From: CALBZH01 sp964538515
Lineage (GTDB): Bacteria > Desulfobacterota > Syntrophobacteria > Syntrophobacterales > Syntrophobacteraceae
Assembly: GCA_964538515.1 (NCBI GenBank)
Contig: CAZIEW010000037.1
Location: 1-49,925 of the forward strand
Length of the DNA stretch: 49,925 nucleotides
Direction of reading: 5' to 3'
Part shown: positions 1 through 8,386 of the stretch, in pieces
Layout of the letters: every line of letters starts with the position of its first letter
Position numbering within the stretch: the first letter of the stretch is position 1
Notes under the pieces: model-generated
What the model saw: only the letters and a program-made list of their open reading frames with translations
Databases searched by the model: none
What the model was told of the DNA's origin: nothing
Made by a program: the position numbers and the translations under genes

Positions 1-104
1 GTGAGGCGGAATCGCCATCTCCCCCTTATCCCCCATAAGCTCACAGGATGCCCACGCAGGCTAGCTACACGCTTCCGGGATGTTTTGTGTCGAGCGGTTG
101 AGCC

Positions 105-3008
105 ATGATCGAAGGTGCCAGGCGGATTCTGAAGACTGTTTTCGGCTACGACCGGTTCATCTCCCTCCAAGAGGAGGTGATCGCGACCGTTCTCGGCGGC
201 AGAGACTGCCTGGCCGTCATGCCGACGGGCGGCGGGAAATCGCTTTGCTACCAGATTCCGGCCCTCATGTGGGATGGGCTCACGGTAGTCGTTTCGCCGC
301 TCATTGCACTGATGAAGGACCAGGTCGACGCGCTCACCCAGCTCGACGTACCAGCCGTTATGCTGAACAGCACGCTTTCTCCCGACCAGTACCGGCATGT
401 CGTATCGCGTGTCCGCGGCGGCGGCGCAAAGCTCCTGTACGTTGCCCCGGAGACTCTGCTTCGACCGCCTGTGCTTACCCTCCTCGATTCCGTTCCCGTC
501 TCCTGCCTGGCCATCGACGAAGCCCACTGCATCTCGGAATGGGGCCACGACTTCCGGCCGGAATACCGCCAGATCGCTGAATTCAGAGCCCGCATCCCCC
601 GGGCCGTGTGCCTGGCCCTCACGGCGACGGCCACGCCGCGCGTTCGCACGGACATCAAGGCGTCGCTCGGATTCGATGACTCGAGCGAATTCGTCGCGAG
701 CTTCAACCGTGACAATCTACTCATCCGGGTCATCCCCAAAGACAAGCCGCTGAATCAGGCCATCGAGCTCCTTCGAAAATATCCGAATGATCCCGGCATC
801 ATTTACTGCTCCACACGAAGACAGGTGGATGTGCTGTGCGAGGCGCTCGCTGACCAAGGGTTTTCGGTCTGCCCTTACCATGCGGGCCTTTCCGACCAGG
901 AGCGCGCGCGGAGCCAAGATCGCTTCGTCCGCGATGAGGTTAACGTCATCGTGGCGACGGTCGCCTTCGGCATGGGGATCGACAAGTCCAACGTCCGGTT
1001 TGTGCTGCACTACGACCTCCCGAAAAACATCGAAGGCTACTACCAGGAGATCGGACGCGCGGGTCGAGACGGGCTGCAGGCGGAATGCGTGCTGCTGTTC
1101 TCCTACGGAGATCTCCACAAGGTCAAGTACTTCATTGCCCAGAAGGAAGGCCTGGAGCAGCGGGCGGCAAGCTTGCAGCTCAGCCTTCTGCTCAAGTTTG
1201 CGGAATCCGAGGTCTGCCGGCGCATCCCGTTGCTTGCCTATTTTGGCGAAACCTTTCCGCATGAGCGCTGCGGTCTGTGCGACAACTGCCTTGCCGGCGA
1301 CCGGGAGATGAAGGACATCACCATCCCGGCGCAGAAGTTTCTCTCGTGCGTCAAACGGACCGGGGAGCGGTTCGGGATCACGCACGTCATCGAGGTTCTC
1401 AGGGGCTCCAAAGCTGACAAGGTCCTTCGGTTCGGGCACGACACGGTTTCGACTTACGGGATCGGGCGGGAGCTGTCACGGCGGCAGTGGCAGCAGATCG
1501 CCCGGCAGCTTCTCCACAAAGGGCTCATGACCCAGGATGCCGACGTTGGCGGCTTGAGCCTGACTCCAAAAGCCTGGGAGGTCTTCCGAGGCAGTGAAGC
1601 GGTTTTCGGCCGTCTCGACGACACCGAGGAGCCGCCTAAGCCCCCCGACAAGCCGGCTGCACGGGGCGAGCTTGCCTACGACCCGGATCTATTCGAAACC
1701 CTGCGGAAGACGCGCAAGGAGCTCGCCGACGCCGCAAACGTGCCCCCATACGTGATCTTCTCCGACAAGAGCCTTGCTGAAATGGCGGCGTACCTTCCTC
1801 GAAGCCCGGATGCTCTGCTGTCCATTCACGGGGTGGGGAGGGCCAAGCTGGATCGTTTCGGATCGGTCTTCATCGACGTCATCGAAGCATATTGCAGAGC
1901 CCATCCGGTCGAGTCGCAGCCCAGCGCGGTCGTCGCTCGAGCCCCGGAAAAGCGGGGACCGGTGCGCAAGATGCGGGAGATTGCCGTGGGCAAGGCTTTC
2001 GACGCCGGGCAGAGCATCGAGAGTCTGGCTCGCATCCACGGTGTGCGCGAGAGCCGCATCCTGGATTACCTGCTGAGCTACCTGCAGGAGGGAAAGCCGT
2101 TGCAGGCCGAGCGGTTCCTGCCATACATCGCCCAATCCGGCGGGGAGCTGGAACGGGTGATGAAGACGTTCGAGGCCGAAGGTCCGGACATGCTCAGGCC
2201 GGTTTTCGATGCGCTCGGAGGTGAGGTTTCCTACGACGATCTCCGGGTCCTGCGCCTCTATTTCTTGAGCCTGCACGGGACGGCGGGAGGGAAAGAGGGA
2301 CCGCTCCCGGAAAGCTGGCCACAACGCTGCAAGCTGATCTGCCTTGCCAATTCCCGCAAGTTCTCCGGGCGCTGCATCGCGGGCAAGGTCTTGACCGACG
2401 ACCTTGTCGGCCCCTGGGTGCGTCCGATCAGCACCGTTCCAACCGGCGAGCTCACGCAAGACCGGATCACGCTCAATAACGGCGCGATGCCGAGACTCCT
2501 GGATATCCTGAGTGTGCCCCTCCTGGGGCCTGCCGCGCACACCTACCAGTCGGAAAACCACACCATCGGCGAAGGGGGATGGTCCAGCCGCGGTCGCTGG
2601 CCCCTCTCCGGTTTGGACGATCTCATCGACCCCGTTGACCGGATCTGGCTCAACGGCTATCACAGCCAAAACGGCCTGAACGACCGCATGCCCGAGAAGG
2701 CGGTGACCGAAGCCCTCTCGTCATCGCTCCTTTTTGTCCGGGCAAGCGACCTCGCTTTCACGGTCCAGCGGGATACCAAAGGGCTGAATCGGGTCCGGGC
2801 GAGGTTCACGTTCAACGGAGAAGAATACTGGATGCCGGTGACCGACCCGGAAGTCGAGGCCGTCTACCTGCCTCGCGAGTCGGGTCGGTACCCGGTGGAC
2901 TGCCGGAGACCGTATGTCACGATCAGCATCAGCGAGCCTTATGCGGGCTCCTGCTATAAACTGGCAGCAGCCTTCATCCTGCCGCCGGAAGAGGAGCCGA
3001 GCACCTGA
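105..3008 (+). CDS. recQ: RecQ-family DNA helicase with long C-terminal extension
   Basis: A 967-residue superfamily 2 3'-5' DNA helicase. The order is: helicase core with Walker A MPTGGGKS (about residues 39-46), DEAH box (138-141) and the SAT-like TATAT motif; a zinc site built from C371, C389, C392 and C395; a winged-helix RQC region; HRDC (about 525-600); a helix-turn-helix like the RecQ C-terminal HTH domain (about 620-665). Beyond this lie roughly 230 residues (740-967), beta-rich by eye, with conserved-looking W, G and D positions, absent from E. coli RecQ (about 610 residues). They may correspond to a dual-OB type domain, but that is an inference. The ATG at 105 sits just before the conserved GYDRF motif. 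It is followed after 1 bp by two overlapping DUF488 genes, so the three are probably one transcript. Helicase assignment is secure; the biological role of the cassette is not. Confidence 0.93.
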   Translation: MIEGARRILKTVFGYDRFISLQEEVIATVLGGRDCLAVMPTGGGKSLCYQIPALMWDGLTVVVSPLIALMKDQVDALTQLDVPAVMLNSTLSPDQYRHVVSRVRGGGAKLLYVAPETLLRPPVLTLLDSVPVSCLAIDEAHCISEWGHDFRPEYRQIAEFRARIPRAVCLALTATATPRVRTDIKASLGFDDSSEFVASFNRDNLLIRVIPKDKPLNQAIELLRKYPNDPGIIYCSTRRQVDVLCEALADQGFSVCPYHAGLSDQERARSQDRFVRDEVNVIVATVAFGMGIDKSNVRFVLHYDLPKNIEGYYQEIGRAGRDGLQAECVLLFSYGDLHKVKYFIAQKEGLEQRAASLQLSLLLKFAESEVCRRIPLLAYFGETFPHERCGLCDNCLAGDREMKDITIPAQKFLSCVKRTGERFGITHVIEVLRGSKADKVLRFGHDTVSTYGIGRELSRRQWQQIARQLLHKGLMTQDADVGGLSLTPKAWEVFRGSEAVFGRLDDTEEPPKPPDKPAARGELAYDPDLFETLRKTRKELADAANVPPYVIFSDKSLAEMAAYLPRSPDALLSIHGVGRAKLDRFGSVFIDVIEAYCRAHPVESQPSAVVARAPEKRGPVRKMREIAVGKAFDAGQSIESLARIHGVRESRILDYLLSYLQEGKPLQAERFLPYIAQSGGELERVMKTFEAEGPDMLRPVFDALGGEVSYDDLRVLRLYFLSLHGTAGGKEGPLPESWPQRCKLICLANSRKFSGRCIAGKVLTDDLVGPWVRPISTVPTGELTQDRITLNNGAMPRLLDILSVPLLGPAAHTYQSENHTIGEGGWSSRGRWPLSGLDDLIDPVDRIWLNGYHSQNGLNDRMPEKAVTEALSSSLLFVRASDLAFTVQRDTKGLNRVRARFTFNGEEYWMPVTDPEVEAVYLPRESGRYPVDCRRPYVTISISEPYAGSCYKLAAAFILPPEEEPST

Positions 3009-3009
3009 G

Positions 3010-3642
3010 ATGACGAGTCTGTTCACCATCGGCCATTCGAATCACCCCATCGAGCAGTTCGTCGAGCTGTTGAAGCGGCATGCCGTCACGGCGGTTGGAG
3101 ACGTGCGGTCGAGTCCCTACAGCAAATTCAACCCCCAATTCAACCGGGAGAGCCTGCAGAAGTCCTTGAAAGAGCACGGGATCGCCTACGTCTATTTGGG
3201 GCTGGAGCTTGGTCCGCGCAGCGAGGACCCGTCCTGCTACGTAGACGGTCGCGTCCAGTACGGCCGACTGGCCGAGACAAACGTCTTTAAGCGCGGCATC
3301 GAGCGGCTTTTCACCGGCATGCAGGCCTATCGCATCGCCCTCATGTGCGCTGAAAAAGACCCGATCACCTGTCACCGGATGATCCTGATCTGCCGGGCGC
3401 TCCGCTCGGAGCCCCTCCAGGTTCGGCACATTCTGGAGGACGGCAGGGTTGAGAGCCAGCGCGATGCCGAAATGCGCCTCCTGCTGACCCTCAAAATGCC
3501 CCAGCTGCGGCTCTTCGACAACGTGGACGACCTGATCCAGCGCGCTTATGACAGGCAGGCCGCGAGGATCGCTTTTGCTCGCAATGATGCCGGCTCGGAT
3601 GAAGACAATCTCGCCCTGGAAGACGAGGAGCAACGGTCATGA
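3010..3642 (+). CDS. DUF488 family protein, first paralogue
   Basis: A 210-residue DUF488 protein. The family hallmarks are visible: TIGHSN near the N-terminus (residues 6-11), DVRSSP (31-36), and the CAEKDPITCHR motif (C113, E115, C121, H122, R123). This looks like a catalytic or metal-binding pocket, but the biochemical activity of DUF488 is not established to my knowledge. The ATG at 3010 lies 1 bp after the recQ stop; a longer frame opening at 2914 would overlap recQ and begins before the conserved core, so I chose the shorter start. The C-terminal 70 residues are less conserved-looking, acidic and extend beyond the core. It overlaps the next gene by 4 bp (ATGA), indicating translational coupling. 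The association with RecQ suggests a job on nucleic acid, an inference from context only. Confidence 0.85.
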   Translation: MTSLFTIGHSNHPIEQFVELLKRHAVTAVGDVRSSPYSKFNPQFNRESLQKSLKEHGIAYVYLGLELGPRSEDPSCYVDGRVQYGRLAETNVFKRGIERLFTGMQAYRIALMCAEKDPITCHRMILICRALRSEPLQVRHILEDGRVESQRDAEMRLLLTLKMPQLRLFDNVDDLIQRAYDRQAARIAFARNDAGSDEDNLALEDEEQRS

Positions 3643-4085
3643 CACCCTTGAAGCTGTTCACGATCGGCTTTACGAAGAAATCCGCCGAGACTTTCTTCTC
3701 GCTCCTTAAAGACGCCGGCGTCAAGCGTGTCCTCGACATCCGTCTGAACAACGTCTCGCAGCTCTCCGGCTTCGCCAAGCGTGACGATTTGCGTTACTTT
3801 CTCAAAGCCATCTGCGGCATCGATTACCACCACCTGCCGGAGCTGGCCCCGACGTCTGAGATTCTAGACGCCTACCGAAAAGACAAAAATGGCTGGCCGC
3901 GGTATGAGCGAGACTTCTTGATGCTCCTGGCGGAGCGGCAGGTCGAAAGGAAGGTTTCCAGGGACCTCATTCATCTCGGCTGCCTGCTCTGTGGGGAAGA
4001 CACGCCGAGCCACTGCCACCGACGGCTCGTGGCCGAATACCTGCGCCAAAAATGGGGCGACCTCACCATCACGCATCTCCTCTGA
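3639..4085 (+). CDS. DUF488 family protein, second paralogue
   Basis: A 148-residue DUF488 protein clearly different from its upstream neighbour. It has FTIGFTKKS at the N-terminus, D33/R35 in LDIRLNN, and CGEDTPSHCHRR (C118, E120, C126, H127, R128), so the presumed active-site residues are kept while the rest has diverged. Its N-terminal ATG overlaps the stop of the first DUF488 gene. Two non-identical DUF488 proteins made from one transcript could form a heterodimer or act on different substrates; the sequence cannot decide. This is the last gene of the cassette, followed by a 220 bp gap that holds a promoter for the next locus. Confidence 0.85.
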   Translation: MTPLKLFTIGFTKKSAETFFSLLKDAGVKRVLDIRLNNVSQLSGFAKRDDLRYFLKAICGIDYHHLPELAPTSEILDAYRKDKNGWPRYERDFLMLLAERQVERKVSRDLIHLGCLLCGEDTPSHCHRRLVAEYLRQKWGDLTITHLL

Positions 4086-4136
4086 TGAGCTCCACGGTTT
4101 GCACGGCTGAATGAAGCGGCGCTATTGTTTTCATCT

Positions 4137-4166
4137 TTGCCTTTTTTCCTGCTTGATTTTTATAGT
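4137..4166 (+). promoter_or_regulatory. Candidate sigma-70 promoter for the signalling cluster
   Basis: TTGCCT (4137-4142) and TATAGT (4161-4166) are spaced by 18 bp in a locally AT-rich stretch, upstream of the stand-alone receiver gene. The match is 4 of 6 at the -35 and 5 of 6 at the -10. Transcription would start near 4173 and give a leader of about 140 bases. This is consensus matching by eye only. Confidence 0.4.
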
Positions 4167-4216
4167 ATGCTGACTTAAGCGTGATAGAGCAGCTCGCGCC
4201 CGGCGTTTGAGAACCA

Positions 4217-4291
4217 GCCCCTGACCGGGGCTGTGGACCCGATATCGGGTCTGCAAAGACCTCACATTGAGCCCCTGGATTCATCCGGGGC
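4217..4291 (+). promoter_or_regulatory. Hairpin-rich 5' leader of the receiver gene
   Basis: Three successive inverted repeats lie between the candidate promoter and the ribosome binding site: GCCCC/GGGGC around TGACC (4217-4231), a perfect 16-bp palindrome GACCCGATATCGGGTC (4236-4251), and GCCCC-GGAT/ATCC-GGGGC (4271-4291) just before the Shine-Dalgarno sequence at 4299-4304. No known riboswitch class was recognised. The last hairpin is close enough to affect ribosome access, but function is inferred. Confidence 0.35.
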
Positions 4292-4311
4292 CGGGAATGG
4301 AGGAAAAAGCC

Positions 4312-4713
4312 ATGCCGGAGAAGAAGACGATTTTGGTCATCGATGACGATCCCGAGATCTGTGAAGCCCTGCAGGAGATCCTCACCGATTACGACTACCA
4401 CGTCCTCACCGCACAGGATACTGCCACCGGTAGTCAGCTCATGGAGAAAGAACGCCCGGATCTTCTCATCTTAGACATCATGATGGCGACCATGGATGAA
4501 GGCCTCCAATTTGCCACCATGATCAAACAGAAAGAGGGTGCCTGGGGCATCCCCATTCTCATGGTTTCCGCTCGCCCCCCCGTTGAAAAAGGCTACTCCC
4601 GCTCCGTGGACCAGGACCTCGATTGGATTCACGCCGACATCTTCATGGAAAAACCCGTTGATCCGGAAGACCTCGTCAAGAACGTCCAAATCCTGCTGAA
4701 AGACGCTCGCTAG
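4312..4713 (+). CDS. Stand-alone response regulator receiver protein
   Basis: A 133-residue CheY-like receiver with no output domain. The acidic pocket is DDD (residues 11-13), the phosphorylatable aspartate is D55 in LILDIMM, and the conserved lysine is K114 in EKPVDP. An open frame reaches back to 4267, but GGAGGA at 4299-4304 is seven bases from the ATG at 4312 and the domain starts there, so I use 4312. The loop after the active site (MATMDEGLQFA) is of the kind seen in single-domain regulators of sulfate reducers. It is followed after about 70 bp by a membrane histidine kinase, its likely phosphodonor. With no DNA-binding domain it must act by protein contact or in a phosphorelay. Confidence 0.85.
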   Translation: MPEKKTILVIDDDPEICEALQEILTDYDYHVLTAQDTATGSQLMEKERPDLLILDIMMATMDEGLQFATMIKQKEGAWGIPILMVSARPPVEKGYSRSVDQDLDWIHADIFMEKPVDPEDLVKNVQILLKDAR

Positions 4714-4785
4714 CAGAGCTAGCTCCGCAAAGTCAACACGAGTCCGTTGCCACCTCGTTTGCCCTCAGTCCAGGGAGGAACAGGG

Positions 4786-6711
4786 GTGTGGTATCGAAGC
4801 ATCGGATTTAAGCTGATTGTTTCCGTGGGCGCGGTGGCGGTCCTGGTGATCGGGATCTTCTCGTACGTGAATCTCAAGTCCCAGAGGGAACGACTCCTCC
4901 ACGAATTGCTTCGCAACGTAAACCTCACCAGTGAGGTCATCAGGCGAAGCCTGCGCTACGACATGCTTGAATACCAGCCTCAACGACTCCACAAGGCCAT
5001 CGATACCATCGGGGCCCAGGAAGGAATCGAAAAGGTTAGGATATTCAACGCATTGGGGGAAATCATTTACTCCTCGGACAGGAGTGAAATGGGAACCATG
5101 CTGGATAAGTCGGCGGAGCAGTGCTACGCCTGTCATGCCAGGGAAAAACCTTTCGAGAGGATCACAACGTCCGCGCGGTCGAGAACCTTTGTCTCCTCTC
5201 GCGGCTATCGCGTCCTTGGAATGATCAACCCGATTTACAACGAGCCGGATTGCTTCACGGCAGCCTGCCACGAGCATCGTGAAGACCAAAAGGTGCTCGG
5301 GGTTCTGGACATCGACGTGGAGCTGCACGAAATCGACCAATTGGTCGAGGAGAACGAGCGGAAAATGATCCTGTCCACCGTGGTGGCGATCTGCGGCATT
5401 GCGGGCATCATCGCTCTGCTCATCGGCCGCTTGATCAGCCGGCCGGTCACGAGGCTCGTGGAAGGAATGGAACGGGTCACCGCCGGGGATCTGGAGACGC
5501 CCATCTCGGTCCAATCCGGGGACGAGATCGGCGCCCTGGCATGCTCCTTCAACCAGATGACCCAACGCCTCAAGGCGTCGGAACAGGAGCTCAGGGCTTC
5601 GGAGGAGAAGTACCGATCGCTCTTTGAAAACGATCCCAACCCCATCCTGGTCTTGGACCTGGAATCGTTCCGGATTCTGGATGTGAACATCCGTGCCTTG
5701 GAAACTTATGGCTACAGCCGGGAAGAGCTCCTGAGGATGTCCTTTCTGGAGCTTGGTGAGCCCAAGGATGCCGAACGGATCCAGTCGCTGGCGGCGAAAA
5801 GCTGTCTTTTTCTCCCCAAGGTCCGGCACCACAGAAAGGACGGCAGCCCTCTTTACGTGAACATCCATTCATGCCCGAGGCTCCACATCGGCAAAGATGT
5901 CATCATTGCCAATATCGCGGACATCACACATCGAATCCAGGTTGAAGCGCAGCTCATCCAGGCGGGCAAGATGGCCACCCTCGGGGAGATGTCAGCGGGC
6001 ATGGCCCACGAATTGAACCAGCCGCTGAACGCCATTCGGGTCGGGTGCGAGTATTTCCTGAAGATGATCACGCGAAAGCGCCCCATCCCCGAAGAAACCC
6101 TGGAACGAGTCTCAAGGGAGCTGGTCCTTCAAGTTGAACGGGCATCAAGTATCATCAACCACTTGCGCGAATTCGGTCGAAAATCCGAATCCGAAGAGAT
6201 GGGGCCCGTGGACATCGACGAGCCCATCCGCGGTGTCTTCACGGTTCTTGGACAGCAGCTCAAGCTGAGGGAGATCGACGTTCAGCTGGACATCGGCCAT
6301 GAACTGCCTCCCATCCAGGGGGTGGCCAACCGCCTCGAGCAGGTCTTTCTCAACCTGGTCATGAACGCACGGGATGCCATCGAGGAAAGGCGGGAGCGCA
6401 GCGGCGGAAGGCATTTTGAATCCCGTCTCACGGTTCGCACGTATCGTGAGGGAGATCTCGTCTGTGCGTCCTTCTCCGATACGGGGACGGGAATTCCCGA
6501 GTCGATCAGGGAGCGCATCTTCGAGCCTTTCTTCACCACCAAGGACGTTGGAAAGGGTACCGGCCTGGGACTATCCATAAGCTATGGGATTGTCAAGGAT
6601 TTCGGCGGAGACATGGAAGTGCGAAGCGAGGAGGGGATTGGGACGACCTTCACGCTCCGCTTCCCCGTGGCAAGCCAGGAAGCCCTGTGGCCTCGAGTCG
6701 AGGTCAGCTGA
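4786..6711 (+). CDS. Membrane histidine kinase with putative haem-binding sensor domain
   Basis: A 641-residue inner-membrane sensor kinase. Order: transmembrane helix (about 7-29), extracytoplasmic domain (30-194), second helix (about 195-217), HAMP (218-270), PAS (275-385), HisKA dimerisation with phospho-acceptor H408 in GMAHELNQPLN, and an HATPase domain with DTGTGIPE and GTGLGLSI. The sensor domain carries CYACH (C113, C116, H117), a classical CxxCH haem c motif, and CFTAACH (C156, C161, H162), a CX4CH variant. A redox- or gas-sensing haem domain is the natural reading, but haem attachment is inferred. The start is GTG at 4786, six bases after GGGAGGAA; a TTG at 4747 is less well placed. 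It lies between a lone receiver and a receiver-kinase, suggesting a phosphorelay. Confidence 0.88.
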   Translation: MWYRSIGFKLIVSVGAVAVLVIGIFSYVNLKSQRERLLHELLRNVNLTSEVIRRSLRYDMLEYQPQRLHKAIDTIGAQEGIEKVRIFNALGEIIYSSDRSEMGTMLDKSAEQCYACHAREKPFERITTSARSRTFVSSRGYRVLGMINPIYNEPDCFTAACHEHREDQKVLGVLDIDVELHEIDQLVEENERKMILSTVVAICGIAGIIALLIGRLISRPVTRLVEGMERVTAGDLETPISVQSGDEIGALACSFNQMTQRLKASEQELRASEEKYRSLFENDPNPILVLDLESFRILDVNIRALETYGYSREELLRMSFLELGEPKDAERIQSLAAKSCLFLPKVRHHRKDGSPLYVNIHSCPRLHIGKDVIIANIADITHRIQVEAQLIQAGKMATLGEMSAGMAHELNQPLNAIRVGCEYFLKMITRKRPIPEETLERVSRELVLQVERASSIINHLREFGRKSESEEMGPVDIDEPIRGVFTVLGQQLKLREIDVQLDIGHELPPIQGVANRLEQVFLNLVMNARDAIEERRERSGGRHFESRLTVRTYREGDLVCASFSDTGTGIPESIRERIFEPFFTTKDVGKGTGLGLSISYGIVKDFGGDMEVRSEEGIGTTFTLRFPVASQEALWPRVEVS

Positions 6712-6763
6712 ACCCGTTGGCGCACGAAGGAGTGCCGGCACCGTGCGTCATTGAGGTCGCGAG

Positions 6764-8308
6764 ATGATTCGAAAGATCTTGATCATCGATGACGAGGAGA
6801 GCACCCGGGAGTTCCTCAGGCTGTCTCTCGAAGTCGACGGCTACGACATCTTCGTTGCCGAAGACGGGCTCAGGGGCTTGGCAACGTTCGAGCAGGTCCA
6901 CCCCGAGGTCGTGCTCACCGATATCAAAATGCCCGGTCTGGACGGGATCGAAGTCTTGCGCAGACTCAAACAGCTCAATCCGGACGTGGAAGTCATCGTC
7001 ATCACCGGCCACGGCGAAATGGAATTGGCCATCAAGGCCCTTCAACTGGATGCATCGGATTTCATCAACAAGCCCATCAGCGATAAGGCCCTCGGTGTGG
7101 CGTTGTGGCGCGCCAGGGAAAAGATCTGGATGCGAGGGAAGCTCAAGGAGTACATGGAGAACCTCGAGTGCATGCTCAAAGATGCCACGGAGGAAATTCA
7201 GAGGCGCCATGACTTTGAGCACCAGCTGATTCAAACGTCCATGGACGGAATCATCGCCAACGATCCCCAAGGAAACATCATCACGTTCAATGAGGGGGCA
7301 TCCAGGATCTGCGGCTATTCGCGTGAGGAAGCCCTGTGCAAGCTCAACGTCGTCCAGCTCTACGCTCCAGGGGGGGCACAGGAAGTCAAGAAGCAGATTC
7401 GAGGTCCGGAATTCGGTGGTCCCGGCCGCCTGATCAACTTCGAGACCCAGGTGCTCAGAAAAGACGGCCGCCTGGTTCCCATCTTGCTCTCCGCCAGGGT
7501 GATCTCCGAATGCGACACCGAGGTCGCCACGGTGGGCTTCTTCAAAGATCTCACTCAAATCAAGCAGCTTCAGCAGGAATTGCTCGAAAAGACAAGGATG
7601 GCTGCCCTCGGGCTGGCCATGGCGGAAGTGGCCCATGGGGTAAAAAACATCCTCCATGGGATGAGGCTGGGTGGTTTTGTGCTGAGCAGGGCATTGGCGC
7701 GCAGAGACGTTGACGGGGCGAGCAAAGGCTGGAAGATGGTGAAACAGAGTATCGACCGCATCACCAAATTCAGCCTGGACTTGCTGAGCTATGCGCGGAA
7801 AAGCTCCGGAGATCTGCAGGTTGTCTCCATCAACCAGCTGGTTCAGGAAGCCTACGAGTCTCTCCTGGAACAAGCCGAAAGCCGAGGCATCCGCTTCGAG
7901 ACGGAGCTGGGAGCGGCCCTGCCTTGCCTCTTAGGCGACCCGGAAGGGCTCCACGCCTGCATTCTGAACCTGCTCACCAACGCCCTGGAGGCCTTTCCCG
8001 AGAATGCCGAGGGCGGTGAGGTCAAGGTGAGGACTTTTGTGACTGCGGAGGGCTGCATCTGCTTCGAGGTCACCGACACCGGAAAAGGCATGGCCCAGGA
8101 TGTGCTCGATAAGATCTTCAACCCGTTCTTTTCCAGTAAGGGAGCACGCGGAACCGGTCTAGGCCTCGCGATCACCCAGCGAATCATCTCCGACCACGGT
8201 GGCTCCATCCATGCCCGTTCGGAACCGAGAAAAGGCTCCACCTTCACCGTACTCTTCCCGCCGGAGCGCGTGAGGCTCCCTGAGGCGGCCATTTCGCAAC
8301 CGCAATGA
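6764..8308 (+). CDS. Receiver-PAS-histidine kinase hybrid
   Basis: A 514-residue cytoplasmic protein with an N-terminal receiver (D53 acceptor, T81 switch, K103), a linker, a PAS domain (about 155-265), an unusual H-box EVAHGVKNILHGM (H291), and an HATPase domain with N-box NLLTNALEAF (402-411), DTGKGM and GTGLGLAI. No membrane segment is present, so the receiver probably takes phosphate from the membrane kinase just upstream and controls the kinase part. The H-box HGVKNILHGM is of the type found in NtrB-like or orphan kinases of this phylum. The downstream gene is a clear tandem duplicate of its first half. The ATG at 6764 follows a GAGG at a plausible distance. Confidence 0.87.
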   Translation: MIRKILIIDDEESTREFLRLSLEVDGYDIFVAEDGLRGLATFEQVHPEVVLTDIKMPGLDGIEVLRRLKQLNPDVEVIVITGHGEMELAIKALQLDASDFINKPISDKALGVALWRAREKIWMRGKLKEYMENLECMLKDATEEIQRRHDFEHQLIQTSMDGIIANDPQGNIITFNEGASRICGYSREEALCKLNVVQLYAPGGAQEVKKQIRGPEFGGPGRLINFETQVLRKDGRLVPILLSARVISECDTEVATVGFFKDLTQIKQLQQELLEKTRMAALGLAMAEVAHGVKNILHGMRLGGFVLSRALARRDVDGASKGWKMVKQSIDRITKFSLDLLSYARKSSGDLQVVSINQLVQEAYESLLEQAESRGIRFETELGAALPCLLGDPEGLHACILNLLTNALEAFPENAEGGEVKVRTFVTAEGCICFEVTDTGKGMAQDVLDKIFNPFFSSKGARGTGLGLAITQRIISDHGGSIHARSEPRKGSTFTVLFPPERVRLPEAAISQPQ

Positions 8309-8386
8309 TTGGACAGTGCCTGGACCGTATTCCGCTTGATGAGAAGGGGGCACGTTTCAATCCATCGAAGTCCGGAGAAGCCAGCC

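Noticed and set aside
4747..4785. TTG start for the haem-motif kinase
   Set aside because: The Shine-Dalgarno sequence GGGAGGAA lies downstream of this codon and matches the GTG at 4786.
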